Assembly: GCA_963677355.2 (NCBI GenBank)
Contig: CAXXXQ010000002.1
Location: forward strand, 1,116,001-1,180,000
Length of the DNA stretch: 64,000 nt
Source of the DNA: Thiomicrorhabdus sp963677355
Lineage (GTDB): Bacteria > Pseudomonadota > Gammaproteobacteria > Thiomicrospirales > Thiomicrospiraceae
Reading direction: 5' to 3'
Shown piece by piece: positions 28,199 through 36,124 of this stretch. Position 1 is the first letter of the stretch, and the number at the start of each line of letters is the position of its first letter. Made by a program: the position numbers and the translations under genes. Under the pieces are notes generated by a model. The model was not told the origin of the DNA and ran no database searches. It was given only the letters and a program-made list of their open reading frames with translations.

Positions 28199-28214
28199 AT
28201 CGAGGAACCTGACA

Positions 28215-28757
28215 ATGCTTTTTAATACTGAACAAAACTACGGATTGATCTCACGCGCCAATCATTGGATTTCGGCGTTTGTTTTTATCGCCTTGATTGC
28301 ATTAGGTATCTATATGCATGAACTGGAAGACAGTCCGGAAAAGTTCGAGTTCTATGCTTTGCATAAATCCCTAGGAATCGGTCTGCTGATGTTAATGATC
28401 CTCAGACTGGTTTGGCTGAAAGTGAATCCTAACCCGGAACAACTTTCAAAAAACAAGTTTGAACATATTTTAGGCCACGCCGTCAAAGGCATTCTGTATT
28501 TAGCGATGATTGTACTGCCTATCTCAGGTTGGATCATGTCGAACTCAGCCGGTCATGACGTCAGTTTCTTCGGCCTGTTCACCCTGCCGAATTTTGTCGG
28601 TGAAAGCGAAACGCTTCACGAAATCGCAGAAGCCATTCACGGCACCGCCGGACCTCTGATGATTATTGTCATTCTGCTACATGTGGCCGGTGCTTTGAAA
28701 CACCATTTGGTTTATAAAGACGCCACCCTGCTTAGAATGCTTGGCAAGAACAAATAA
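28215..28757 (+). CDS. Cytochrome b561-family diheme membrane protein
   Basis: A 180-residue four-helix inner-membrane cytochrome b. Haem-ligand histidines are visible in RANHWISAFVF (helix 1), FYALHKSLGIGLLML (helix 2), and LLHVAGALKHHLV (helix 4), with the LPISGWIMSN turn typical of YodB/CybB-like proteins. Members move electrons between quinol and periplasmic acceptors or superoxide. It starts 16 bp after cnoX. Confidence 0.9.
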   Translation: MLFNTEQNYGLISRANHWISAFVFIALIALGIYMHELEDSPEKFEFYALHKSLGIGLLMLMILRLVWLKVNPNPEQLSKNKFEHILGHAVKGILYLAMIVLPISGWIMSNSAGHDVSFFGLFTLPNFVGESETLHEIAEAIHGTAGPLMIIVILLHVAGALKHHLVYKDATLLRMLGKNK

Positions 28758-28770
28758 GTTACACCACCTA

Positions 28771-28800
28771 AAACAACCCAAAACAAAACAACCCAAAACA
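28771..28800 (+). repeat. Perfect 15-bp tandem duplication in an intergenic spacer
   Basis: AAACAACCCAAAACA occurs twice without a gap (28771-28785 and 28786-28800) between the cytochrome b561 stop and the next gene. The region is unstructured and strongly A/C biased, and the downstream start lacks a clear Shine-Dalgarno. Confidence 0.9.
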
Positions 28801-28822
28801 ATAAGAAAAAATATAAAAATTT

Positions 28823-29677
28823 ATGAGCTATTACTCAGTTAATCAAGAAACCCTCCACAACCTAATCGGCTTTGGCGTGGCCGGCAACTTTGCCGGTCAT
28901 TTGGAACAAGCCGGCGAAACCCCAGACTTTGTTAATGTTAAAACCGATTGCGCGGACGCTCCTAAAGGTATCTTCCCCTACTATGTCGCAGGCAGCGAGA
29001 AGCAGGTTGGCGAATACCCGCTCTCTTCAAGTGAAATCCGCTATCCGAAAGACCTTGCTGAAAACGCACATCTGCAAGCCGAGCCGGAAGTTTGCGTGCT
29101 GTTTGACGTCACCTATGAAAGCGGTAAGATTTTTGAACTCAAACCGAAAGCGTTTGCCGCTTTCAACGACTGCTCTATTCGTAAACCCGGAGCCAAAAAG
29201 ATCAGTGAAAAGAAAAACTGGGGTGCGGCGACTAAGGGAATTTCCGACACCTTTATTGAACTACACAGTTTCAGCAAAGGCTGCGAACTAGACAACTTCC
29301 GCATCGCCTCGTTTTTAAAACGTGACGGAGAGTTTCATGCCTATGGCAAAGACAGCTCGGTCACGACCTATTCCTACTTCCATGAACGCCTTTATGAGTG
29401 GATGTTGAGTAAACTTAATCAGCAAGTCGACTTTGGTCCGTTAGAAGATTTACACAGCATCATCCATCTGGCAGGCTTTCCGGAACAGATCATGATCAGT
29501 CTGGGGGCTACCTGCTATACCGAGTTTGGTGAGACGGTGTTTTTAGAACCGGGAGATGAAGTCTTTATCTACGTCTATGACGCTACACAAAACAGCAGCG
29601 AAGAGGTCATGGCGCACATGAAAGGCGAGTTGCACGAACTTAAAAACAGCTCCATTCTTCATCAGCGAATTATCTAA
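28823..29677 (+). CDS. Conserved protein, DUF5718-like (possible fumarylacetoacetase-type fold)
   Basis: A 284-residue soluble protein without signal peptide. I associate LHNLIGFGVAGNFAGHLEQAGE in pattern with the DUF5718 family, moderately sure. Later parts (EPEVCVLFDVTY, then FAAFNDCSIRK and WGAATKG) have the order seen in fumarylacetoacetate-hydrolase folds (acidic metal ligands, then N-D-x-S-x-R), so that fold is a plausible but unproven relation. No function is known to me. The start has no visible Shine-Dalgarno. The next gene follows after 11 bp. Confidence 0.65.
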   Translation: MSYYSVNQETLHNLIGFGVAGNFAGHLEQAGETPDFVNVKTDCADAPKGIFPYYVAGSEKQVGEYPLSSSEIRYPKDLAENAHLQAEPEVCVLFDVTYESGKIFELKPKAFAAFNDCSIRKPGAKKISEKKNWGAATKGISDTFIELHSFSKGCELDNFRIASFLKRDGEFHAYGKDSSVTTYSYFHERLYEWMLSKLNQQVDFGPLEDLHSIIHLAGFPEQIMISLGATCYTEFGETVFLEPGDEVFIYVYDATQNSSEEVMAHMKGELHELKNSSILHQRII

Positions 29678-29688
29678 GGTCAACGCAA

Positions 29689-30255
29689 ATGGATTCTGAG
29701 CCTCTAATCAGCCATCAGCAGGTCAGCGATCAGGTCGATCGCTGGCTACAACAAGTGGTGATCGGTCTGAACCTGTGCCCGTTCGCGCTTAAGCCGTATA
29801 AGAATAAACAGATTCGTCTCGAGGTCTCGGACTGCACGGATGAAGCTTGTCTATTACAACAGTTGCAAGACGAGTTTCATCGTCTGCAACAAACCGAAGT
29901 TGCCGAGTTGGAAACCACCCTATTAATCACACCGTTCATGCTGAATGACTTTTATGACTACAATCAGTTTTTGGACTACGTGGACGCCTTAATCGATAGC
30001 AATGATTGGGTTGGCACTTTTCAAGTCGCCACCTTCCACCCGGACTACCAGTTCGCCGGTACCCAAGCGGATGATGACGAAAACCTGACCAATCGGGCAC
30101 CATATCCGATTCTGCATCTATTACGTGAAGAGAGCTTGGAAAAAGCCATTGCACGTTATCCAAACCCGGAGCAGATCCCGGAAAACAATATTGAAACCGT
30201 TTGCCATCTCAGCACCGAACAGAAAGCCCAACTGTTTCCCTATCTATTTCAATAA
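29689..30255 (+). CDS. DUF1415 family protein
   Basis: A 188-residue soluble protein of unknown function. The N-terminal block VDRWLQQVVIGLNLCPFA and the ATFHPDYQFAG and NRAPYPILHLLREESLEKAI (positions about 106-145) match the DUF1415 family as I know it; a conserved Cys and His-Pro-Asp triad suggest an enzyme, but no reaction is established. It follows the DUF5718-like gene after 11 bp, so the two are likely one transcript. Confidence 0.82.
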   Translation: MDSEPLISHQQVSDQVDRWLQQVVIGLNLCPFALKPYKNKQIRLEVSDCTDEACLLQQLQDEFHRLQQTEVAELETTLLITPFMLNDFYDYNQFLDYVDALIDSNDWVGTFQVATFHPDYQFAGTQADDDENLTNRAPYPILHLLREESLEKAIARYPNPEQIPENNIETVCHLSTEQKAQLFPYLFQ

Positions 30256-30382
30256 TTCCCGCTACAGGTTCTGATTAAGATTTGCCATTCGGCAACGATA
30301 ATCGATTTGAATTGTCGTGATACACTTTGTATTCGATTTATTGCACTCTTTCTCACTCACAAAATTTAGCGGGAGTCTTTCC

Positions 30383-31252
30383 ATGAATATCAAAAAAGCA
30401 TTATTAGTCGCAACCGGCTTGCTGTCCCCTTTGGCGGTACAAGCACAAACTTTACACCTAAAATCGGTGGGGTTCGCAACCCCAGAAGCGGTTGAGTACG
30501 AAGCAGCCAGCGACACTTACTTAGTGGCCAATATCAATGGCAGCCCCTTTGATAAAGATGATAACGGCTTTATCTCTAAAGTCTCGCCTGATGGAGAGGT
30601 GATCGAGCTGAAATGGCTGGATGGCGCCGACAAAAATATCCAGCTTAACGCGCCCAAAGGCATGCTGGCCAGAGACGGCAAGCTGTATGTGGCCGACATT
30701 GACCGAGTGCGCGTATTCGATATAGCAAACAAAAAACAGTTGGCTGATATCGTCTTTCCCGGCAGCAGCTTCATTAACGGTTTGAGTGCGGCAGAAGATG
30801 GCGGATTATGGGTTACCGACAGCGGTATGGCACCGGGCTTTAAGCCATCCGGCACCGATGCGGTTTACAAAGTCTCTAAAAACGGTAAGGTCAAAAAACT
30901 CCTATCCGGACAACTGGGCAATCCAAACGGCGTTTATGCCGCCGATGGCAAAGTTTGGATGGTAACCTTGGGCTCCGGCCAATTAAGAACCATGCAACCA
31001 TCCGGTCAGGTAAACAGTATTATGACCTTGCCTTTTAACCGCCTGGACGGGCTGATCAAAACCAATGACGGACGCCTGCTAACCTCTAGTTGGAAAGCTC
31101 GCGGCATTTATGAAATTACCGAAAAATATCACCTTAAAGAAGTGGTCGGTAATCTGGAGTCTCCGGCTGACCTCGGTTACGACAGCAAACGTAATCGCGT
31201 GCTGATCCCAATTTTCCTAAAAGATGAATTGGTGATTCAGCCGTTGAATTAA
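30383..31252 (+). CDS. Exported SMP-30/NHL-type beta-propeller protein
   Basis: A 289-residue secreted protein. I place the start at ATG 30383, which has GGGAG nine bases upstream and opens a good signal peptide (MNIKKALLVATGLLSPLAVQA). The mature part shows repeated blades with the pattern G-x-L-Y/W-V-A/T-D (KLYVADIDRVRVFD, GLWVTDSG, KVWMVTLG), like gluconolactonase or strictosidine-synthase-like proteins. Possible calcium-dependent lactonase, but key residues cannot be assigned with confidence. A terminator follows. Confidence 0.75.
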   Translation: MNIKKALLVATGLLSPLAVQAQTLHLKSVGFATPEAVEYEAASDTYLVANINGSPFDKDDNGFISKVSPDGEVIELKWLDGADKNIQLNAPKGMLARDGKLYVADIDRVRVFDIANKKQLADIVFPGSSFINGLSAAEDGGLWVTDSGMAPGFKPSGTDAVYKVSKNGKVKKLLSGQLGNPNGVYAADGKVWMVTLGSGQLRTMQPSGQVNSIMTLPFNRLDGLIKTNDGRLLTSSWKARGIYEITEKYHLKEVVGNLESPADLGYDSKRNRVLIPIFLKDELVIQPLN

Positions 31253-31293
31253 CCTCTGAATCAATCCTCTCACCTGACTTAATTTGAGTCTAG

Positions 31294-31319
31294 AACCGCC
31301 TTTTAAGGCGGTTTTTTTA
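31294..31319 (+). terminator. Rho-independent terminator after beta-propeller gene
   Basis: Stem AACCGCCTT / AAGGCGGTT followed by seven T. Confidence 0.9.
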
Positions 31320-31393
31320 TCTTTATCGCCTAGCGATTTATGCCTTTATGTTAAGATGCGTGCTTTATTTTTAAACTATATAGGACCTTCATT

Positions 31394-32017
31394 ATGTCTA
31401 ACAACTTTACCACTACTCCTGAAATCGTCAGCTACGGTATCGGCCGTCAAATGGGCGATCAATTAGCCGCAGATCCTTTTGACGGTGTTGACCCTAAAGC
31501 CGTTGCTGCGGGCGTGATTGATTCACTGGAAGGTACGCCAAGCTCTGTTAGCCAGGAAGCGTTCGCCAAAGCGTTCCAAGAGATGAACGAAATCATGCAG
31601 GCCAAACAAGCGGAAATGGCAAAATTGGCCGCGGAAGCGGGTGAAAAGTTCTTGGCTGAAAATGCTAAAAAAGACGGCGTTATCGTGACTGAATCCGGTC
31701 TTCAATATGAAATTATCTCTGAAGGATCAGGAGACAAACCTTCTGCGGAATCAGTTGTTTCAACGCACTACCACGGCACGCTAATCGACGGTACGGTATT
31801 TGATAGTTCTGTTGAACGCGGTCAACCTGCTGAATTCCCGGTTAACCGAGTGATCGCCGGTTGGACTGAGGCTCTACAGATGATGCCTACCGGTTCTAAA
31901 TGGCGCTTGTATATTCCGCACGACCTGGCTTATGGCTCTCAAGGTTCAGGCGGAGCAATCGCGCCTTATTCTGCTTTGATTTTTGATGTCGAGCTGCTGG
32001 ATATCGTTTCTAAATAA
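31394..32017 (+). CDS. fklB: FKBP-type peptidyl-prolyl cis-trans isomerase (FklB type)
   Basis: A 207-residue protein with an N-terminal helical dimerisation domain (SYGIGRQMGDQL and onwards) and a C-terminal FKBP domain: GLQYEIISEGSG, VSTHYHGTLIDGTVFDSS, FPVNRVIAGWTEALQMM, and YIPHDLAYG. The isomerase residues of the FKBP pocket (Y, F, D, W) are kept. There is no signal peptide, so it is cytoplasmic like FklB rather than periplasmic FkpA. Confidence 0.88.
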   Translation: MSNNFTTTPEIVSYGIGRQMGDQLAADPFDGVDPKAVAAGVIDSLEGTPSSVSQEAFAKAFQEMNEIMQAKQAEMAKLAAEAGEKFLAENAKKDGVIVTESGLQYEIISEGSGDKPSAESVVSTHYHGTLIDGTVFDSSVERGQPAEFPVNRVIAGWTEALQMMPTGSKWRLYIPHDLAYGSQGSGGAIAPYSALIFDVELLDIVSK

Positions 32018-32037
32018 GAAACATTCCTACACTGTTT

Positions 32038-32060
32038 GCAGAGTGAATTCTTCACTCTGC
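32038..32060 (+). terminator. Perfect hairpin after fklB, no T-run
   Basis: GCAGAGTGAA / TTCACTCTGC with a TTC loop, 21 bp after the stop. Both sides lack a T-tract, so it may end transcription weakly or protect the mRNA 3' end. Confidence 0.4.
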
Positions 32061-32163
32061 GGCTTCCCCCTCATCCTAACATTACTCTTCCTAACGCGAC
32101 TGCTCCTTGTGTTACTATGCAGAATAATACTATTCAGTCATTCATCAATACGGGTTGAGGCTC

Positions 32164-32673
32164 ATGATTTCTTGCAAATTCATCCACACTGCACTTTTAA
32201 AAACATCGCTGCTGAGTTTATTCCTGTTTTGGAGTTATGCCGCTCAAGCGGATACTGAAGTTCTGCCGATTGCAACCAACTTGCAACAACTGGGTCAAAA
32301 AGCCGCCCAGCAAAACCTGCCGATTGCCATTCTGTTTTCCGCTAAGGGTTTGAAATCCACTACAAACCTGAAAGACGAAGCCATTCTGCCGGCACTCTAT
32401 TCCGGACAACTCGATGGTTATGTGTTGATGCGGGAAATTAATGTCAATGTCGATGCAACCACCATAGACTTCTACGGAGAAGCGATTCCCAACCAAGAGT
32501 TCAAAGACCTGTACAACTTGACCAGCTTGCCGGTTGTGATTTTTTTGAACAGCGACGGAGATGAGATTGAAAAGCCGTTATTGTCCGGTGCTTATGACTT
32601 CTATTTTTTCTACCTGAAAGAATCGATCAATCGTGCTTTACAGGCGTTAAACAATCCTAAACAGCTTAAGTAA
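32164..32673 (+). CDS. Exported thioredoxin-fold protein lacking CxxC
   Basis: A 169-residue protein with a signal peptide (cleavage near AAQA). I use ATG 32164, which has GAGG just before it, rather than the TTG at 32155. The mature part resembles a thioredoxin fold: LPIAILFSAK (strand), then a helix, REINVNVD, and NLTSLPVVIFLNSDGDEI with the cis-Pro loop. At the active-site position it reads SAKGLKST with no cysteine, so redox activity is unlikely. Function unknown. The stop overlaps the convergent nitrilase gene by 8 bp. Confidence 0.65.
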   Translation: MISCKFIHTALLKTSLLSLFLFWSYAAQADTEVLPIATNLQQLGQKAAQQNLPIAILFSAKGLKSTTNLKDEAILPALYSGQLDGYVLMREINVNVDATTIDFYGEAIPNQEFKDLYNLTSLPVVIFLNSDGDEIEKPLLSGAYDFYFFYLKESINRALQALNNPKQLK

Positions 32674-33451
32674 GATCTTGCAGGAACGGGAACTTATCCC
32701 GAACGGACATCGTCAAATCAAGATCAACGGAAGCCGTCATCAGTTCATCGTTTGCACCCGCATAAGCGATTAATTCCCCTAAGGGTGAAATCACGCAGGA
32801 ACCACCGGCATAACGCAAACCGTTGCCATCCTCCCCAATACGATTGGCTGCAATCACAAAACACTGGTTCTCGATCGCCCTAGCTCTAAGCAACGTCTCC
32901 CAATGTGTTTGTCGAGATTCCGGCCAATTGGCAATCACAATAAAGCCTTTCACTTGTTTGGCAACCGAACGGAACAATTCGGGAAAACGTAAGTCGTAAC
33001 AGATAAACAGAGCAAAAGGCTCTCCGTTGATTTCGACAATCTCGGCAACGTGACCGTTGGCAAACGCATCTTGTTCATGGGCAAAACTAAATAACTTTTG
33101 CTTGCTGTAACAACCAATCTGCCGACCCAGCGGGTTGAAAACCAGACTGCGGTTATAGAAGCGAACTTCTTGTCCATCACAGCTTCTGCGCACCATTTTT
33201 TGGGCAACGCCAGCCACAATATTAATCCCATAGGTTTTAGCCAAGCCTGCTAGGCATTGACTCACCTCTCCGTCAATCGATTCCGCAAATCTCTCCGGAT
33301 GCACCGAGAAACCGGCGTGAAACAGCTCTGGCAACACCACCAAATCTAAACTTTTTGAGGCCATTACGTCGGCTATACTGGCTTCAAGTTGACTCAAGTT
33401 CTTTTCAGTCTTCTGCCAAACCGAATCGATCTGCAAGCACGCTATGTTCAT
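32666..33451 (-). CDS. Nitrilase-family amidase (YafV / omega-amidase-like)
   Basis: A 261-residue carbon-nitrogen hydrolase. The catalytic Glu-Lys-Cys triad is visible as Glu42 (VVLPELFHAGF), Lys119 (YSKQKLFSF) and Cys151 (FALFICYDLRFPELF). The YafV/Nit2 branch hydrolyses 2-oxoglutaramate and 2-oxosuccinamate, products of glutamine or asparagine transamination. Branch assignment rests on LFHAGF and the KQKLFSFAHE spacing. It is convergent with the thioredoxin-fold gene. Confidence 0.85.
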   Translation of the reverse strand: MNIACLQIDSVWQKTEKNLSQLEASIADVMASKSLDLVVLPELFHAGFSVHPERFAESIDGEVSQCLAGLAKTYGINIVAGVAQKMVRRSCDGQEVRFYNRSLVFNPLGRQIGCYSKQKLFSFAHEQDAFANGHVAEIVEINGEPFALFICYDLRFPELFRSVAKQVKGFIVIANWPESRQTHWETLLRARAIENQCFVIAANRIGEDGNGLRYAGGSCVISPLGELIAYAGANDELMTASVDLDLTMSVRDKFPFLQDLT

Positions 33452-33528
33452 ATTCTGTTCCTAGAAACTTTCCCTTATTGTAAAAGCCATGCCAAAAATT
33501 GATAATTTTTTTGACAAATAAATTTGAC

Positions 33529-33581
33529 ATGTAATTTTATTACATTTAAAGTAGCAATCAAGATATGTAATTATTTTACAT
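33529..33581. promoter_or_regulatory. Pair of matching 17-bp palindromes before the His-His peptide genes
   Basis: ATGTAATTTTATTACAT (33529-33545) and ATGTAATTATTTTACAT (33565-33581) share ATGTAA / TTACAT arms and lie 36 bp apart, in the spacer between the nitrilase start and the first peptide gene. Two TTGACA hexamers (33511-33516 and 33524-33529) lie just before or overlap the first palindrome. This looks like two sites for one dimeric regulator; I cannot name it. Confidence 0.6.
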
Positions 33582-33727
33582 TTTATACCTCAAAAGGGTG
33601 AGTAAACCGACATATCTTATAAATCGTGATAATGAAATGTGTATTGATCAAACACTAAAATCATTTCACTCTTTGAACTATGAACAAACTTAACAGCTCT
33701 TACCCAGAGCAAAATAAGGACACACAT

Positions 33728-33862
33728 ATGAAAAAGATTATTTTTGCTGCACTACTGACGTTTGGCATGGTTACGAGTGCATCGGCTCACCATATGGCTG
33801 CAAATCCGGACGCCGGAGATAGCATCCCTGATTGGTCGCCACACCTAGAGATGGTGTTTTAA
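33728..33862 (+). CDS. Small secreted His-His peptide, copy 1
   Basis: A 44-residue precursor from ATG 33728, with AAGGA at proper spacing. A strong signal peptide (MKKIIFAALLTFG, ending SASA) leaves a mature peptide of about 24 residues that starts His-His and has the core NPDAG, then IPDWSPHL, ending in Phe. No cysteines, net acidic, His also at residue 39. It is 75% identical (33 of 44) to the next gene, with the same length and no gaps. I recognise no named family. An N-terminal His pair could bind a metal, but this is inference. Confidence 0.72.
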   Translation: MKKIIFAALLTFGMVTSASAHHMAANPDAGDSIPDWSPHLEMVF

Positions 33863-33895
33863 TCGATCGAACCATCCTAAATTAGGAAAACAATA

Positions 33896-34030
33896 ATGAA
33901 AAAAATCATTATTGCAGCATTACTGGCTTTTGGTGTAACTACAACAGCATCAGCACACCATTTTTCCGCAAACCCTGATGCTGGAGTGAATATCCCGGAC
34001 TGGTCTCCCCACCTTTCCATGGAATTTTAA
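33896..34030 (+). CDS. Small secreted His-His peptide, copy 2
   Basis: A 44-residue precursor with signal peptide MKKIIIAALLAFG ending TASA, then His-His-Phe. It shares NPDAG and IPDWSPHL exactly with copy 1; the 11 differences are mostly conservative or in the variable turn and tail, so the reading frame appears to be under selection. An AGGA ribosome-binding site lies inside the 11-bp palindrome CCTAAATTAGG (33876-33886), which could shade it. It begins 33 bp after copy 1 and is followed by two hairpins. Confidence 0.72.
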   Translation: MKKIIIAALLAFGVTTTASAHHFSANPDAGVNIPDWSPHLSMEF

Positions 34031-34095
34031 GGTTCACTCAACCGGGACAGATTAATCTACTCTCCAACTAACCTCTAATATTAATTTTGTCCCAA

Positions 34096-34120
34096 TCCAC
34101 CGGTTTCTATCACCGGTGGA
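34096..34120 (+). terminator. Strong hairpin after the peptide genes
   Basis: Stem TCCACCGGT / ACCGGTGGA with a 7-base loop, 65 bp after copy 2, followed by CCCCTTTC rather than a clean T-run. It may slow decay of the peptide mRNA. Confidence 0.5.
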
Positions 34121-34136
34121 CCCCTTTCAAATATTC

Positions 34137-34164
34137 TTTTACTTAGACAAGTAAAATATTTTTT
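34137..34164 (+). terminator. Rho-independent terminator of the peptide transcript
   Basis: Stem TTTTACTT / AAGTAAAA with loop AGAC, followed by TATTTTTT. It lies directly after the strong hairpin. The remaining bases to 34282 show no gene. Confidence 0.6.
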
Positions 34165-34282
34165 GATTGTACTCGTCACGGAACAATCCAAGACGGCACC
34201 TATCTCGCATGAACGCAAACGGGGAAATTAATCAAAATGACTCGCCTGTATAATCGAATCGTGCAATGCTCTCTACCGCCAA

Positions 34283-34320
34283 TAAAAAAGCCCACCATCT
34301 CAACAGAGATGACGAGCTTA
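34283..34320 (-). terminator. Rho-independent terminator of ybiT
   Basis: Minus-strand AAGCTCGTCATCTC / GAGATGGTGGGCTT followed by TTTTTTATT, 34 bp past the ybiT stop. Confidence 0.8.
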
Positions 34321-34354
34321 ATCGTTAGAACCGTTACCTGAAGGCGACTGAAAG

Positions 34355-35956
34355 TTACTGCTCTAATGACTCCACATAGGACTCATAATTACCGCGATAA
34401 TCTTCAATACCATCCTCTTTCATCACCAACAGTCGAGTGGCAATGGATGATACAAACTCACGGTCATGAGAGACGAAAATAATGGTTCCCGGATAGTTTT
34501 CCAGCGCCATGTTCAAAGATTCGATCGATTCCATGTCCAAGTGGTTGGTCGGTTCATCCATAATCAATACATTCGGCTTTTGCATCATCAACTTGCCGAA
34601 CAACATACGCCCCTGCTCACCCCCGGAAAGCACCTTAACGGATTTATCGATCTCTTTTTGCGAGAACAGCAACTTACCTAAAATGGCACGTACCGCCTGT
34701 TCATCATCACCTTCCTGTTTCCACTGGCTCATCCAATCCAACAGATTTAGATCCTCTTCAAAATCGTGGGCATGATCTTGTGCGTAGTAACCGATCTTAA
34801 CATTTTCCGACCATTTAACTTCACCGGCCGTCAACTCGGTATCACCGACCAGACACTTCAAGAAAGTGGTTTTCCCGATACCATTCGCACCTATAACCGC
34901 CAGACGCTCCTCGACCTCAAGCATCATATTCAAATCGGAAAAAATGCAATTTTCTTCACCGTCAGTGATATAAGTCTTTGAAAGCCCTTCTAGTTCCAAA
35001 GCCAAACGGAACAATTTCTTATCCTGCTCAAAGCGAATAAACGGATTCACTCGGCTGGACGGTTTAACCTCTTCCAGTTCAATTTTATCGATTAATTTGG
35101 CACGTGAAGTCGCTTGTTTGGCCTTGGAAGCATTGGCCGAGAAACGGCTGACAAAGGTTTTCAACTCATTGATCTGCGCCTGTTTCTTGGCATTATCGGC
35201 CAACAGACGTTCACGGACTTGAGTAGAGGCGGTCATATACTCGTCGTAATTCCCCGGATAGATTCTCAACTCGCCGTAATCAATATCTGCCATATGGGTA
35301 CAGACACTGTTCAAGAAGTGACGGTCGTGAGAGATGATGATCATGGTACTCTTACGTTCGTTAAGAATAGTTTCCAACCAACGAATGGTGTTGATATCCA
35401 AGTTGTTAGTCGGTTCATCCAATAACAGAATATCAGGATCGGAAAACAAGGCCTGAGCCAACAAGACACGTAGTTTCCAACCAGGAGCAACCTCACTCAT
35501 AGGGCCGAAATGCTGTTCAATCGGGATATCCAATCCGAGCAATAATTCACCGGCGCGAGATTCGGCTGTATAACCATCCATTTCGGCAAACTTAACCTCT
35601 AGCTCTGCAACCAACATCCCTTCTTCTTCGGACATTTCCGGCAAACCGTAAATACGATCACGCTCTTTTTTAACTTCCCAAAGCTCTTCGTTACCCATAA
35701 TCACGGTATCCACAACCGAAAAGGCTTCATAGGCAAATTGATCCTGACGCAGTTTACCCAAACGTTCATCCGGATCAATCGAAATCGTTCCCGAAGTCGG
35801 CTCCAAGTCACCGCCCAGAATCTTCATAAAGGTGGATTTACCGCAACCATTGGCGCCGATCAATCCGTAACGGTTGCCGTTACCAAACTTAACGGAAATA
35901 TTTTCAAATAAAGGTTTTTCACCAAACTGCATGGTGATATTTGCTGTCGAAATCAA
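34355..35956 (-). CDS. ybiT: ABC-F family ATPase, YbiT type
   Basis: A ribosome-associated ABC-F translation factor of 533 residues with two ATPase domains and no membrane domain. I choose a TTG start at 35956 (reading MISTANITMQFG), with AAGGATAGGA upstream; this gives almost the E. coli YbiT length and matches its MLVSSNVTMQFG start. A longer frame would add 34 unrelated residues. Walker A: GANGCGKSTF and GANGIGKTTF; signatures SGGEQGRM and the DEPTNNLD / DEPTNHLD boxes are intact. It probably resolves stalled ribosomes or aids start-site fidelity. Confidence 0.93.
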   Translation of the reverse strand: MISTANITMQFGEKPLFENISVKFGNGNRYGLIGANGCGKSTFMKILGGDLEPTSGTISIDPDERLGKLRQDQFAYEAFSVVDTVIMGNEELWEVKKERDRIYGLPEMSEEEGMLVAELEVKFAEMDGYTAESRAGELLLGLDIPIEQHFGPMSEVAPGWKLRVLLAQALFSDPDILLLDEPTNNLDINTIRWLETILNERKSTMIIISHDRHFLNSVCTHMADIDYGELRIYPGNYDEYMTASTQVRERLLADNAKKQAQINELKTFVSRFSANASKAKQATSRAKLIDKIELEEVKPSSRVNPFIRFEQDKKLFRLALELEGLSKTYITDGEENCIFSDLNMMLEVEERLAVIGANGIGKTTFLKCLVGDTELTAGEVKWSENVKIGYYAQDHAHDFEEDLNLLDWMSQWKQEGDDEQAVRAILGKLLFSQKEIDKSVKVLSGGEQGRMLFGKLMMQKPNVLIMDEPTNHLDMESIESLNMALENYPGTIIFVSHDREFVSSIATRLLVMKEDGIEDYRGNYESYVESLEQ

Positions 35957-36035
35957 TGTCCTATCCTTACTGAATTTACGCGGATTTTGGCGCGTATTGT
36001 GCCACAGAAACAACTGAAATACTTGAAATCCTGGA

Positions 36036-36075
36036 ATTAAAAAACCCGAAGCAAGCAAACATGCTTGTCGGGTTT
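36036..36075 (-). terminator. Rho-independent terminator of chemoreceptor gene
   Basis: Minus-strand stem AAACCCGACAAGCA / TGCTTGCTTCGGGTT followed by TTTTT, between the chemoreceptor stop and the ybiT start. Confidence 0.8.
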
Positions 36076-36124
36076 GACCTTATTTCATCAAATTCGGCGT
36101 TTTGGCTATTTACAGCTGGCTTTG

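Noticed and set aside
33644..33651. TTGATCAA upstream of the first peptide gene, like a fused FNR site
   Set aside because: FNR sites need a 4-base centre between TTGAT and ATCAA. The outer GTGT/ACAC arms are out of register by one base.
35957..36058. N-terminal extension of the YbiT-type protein
   Set aside because: Relatives start at the TTG-equivalent position, which also has a good ribosome-binding site; the extension shows no likeness.
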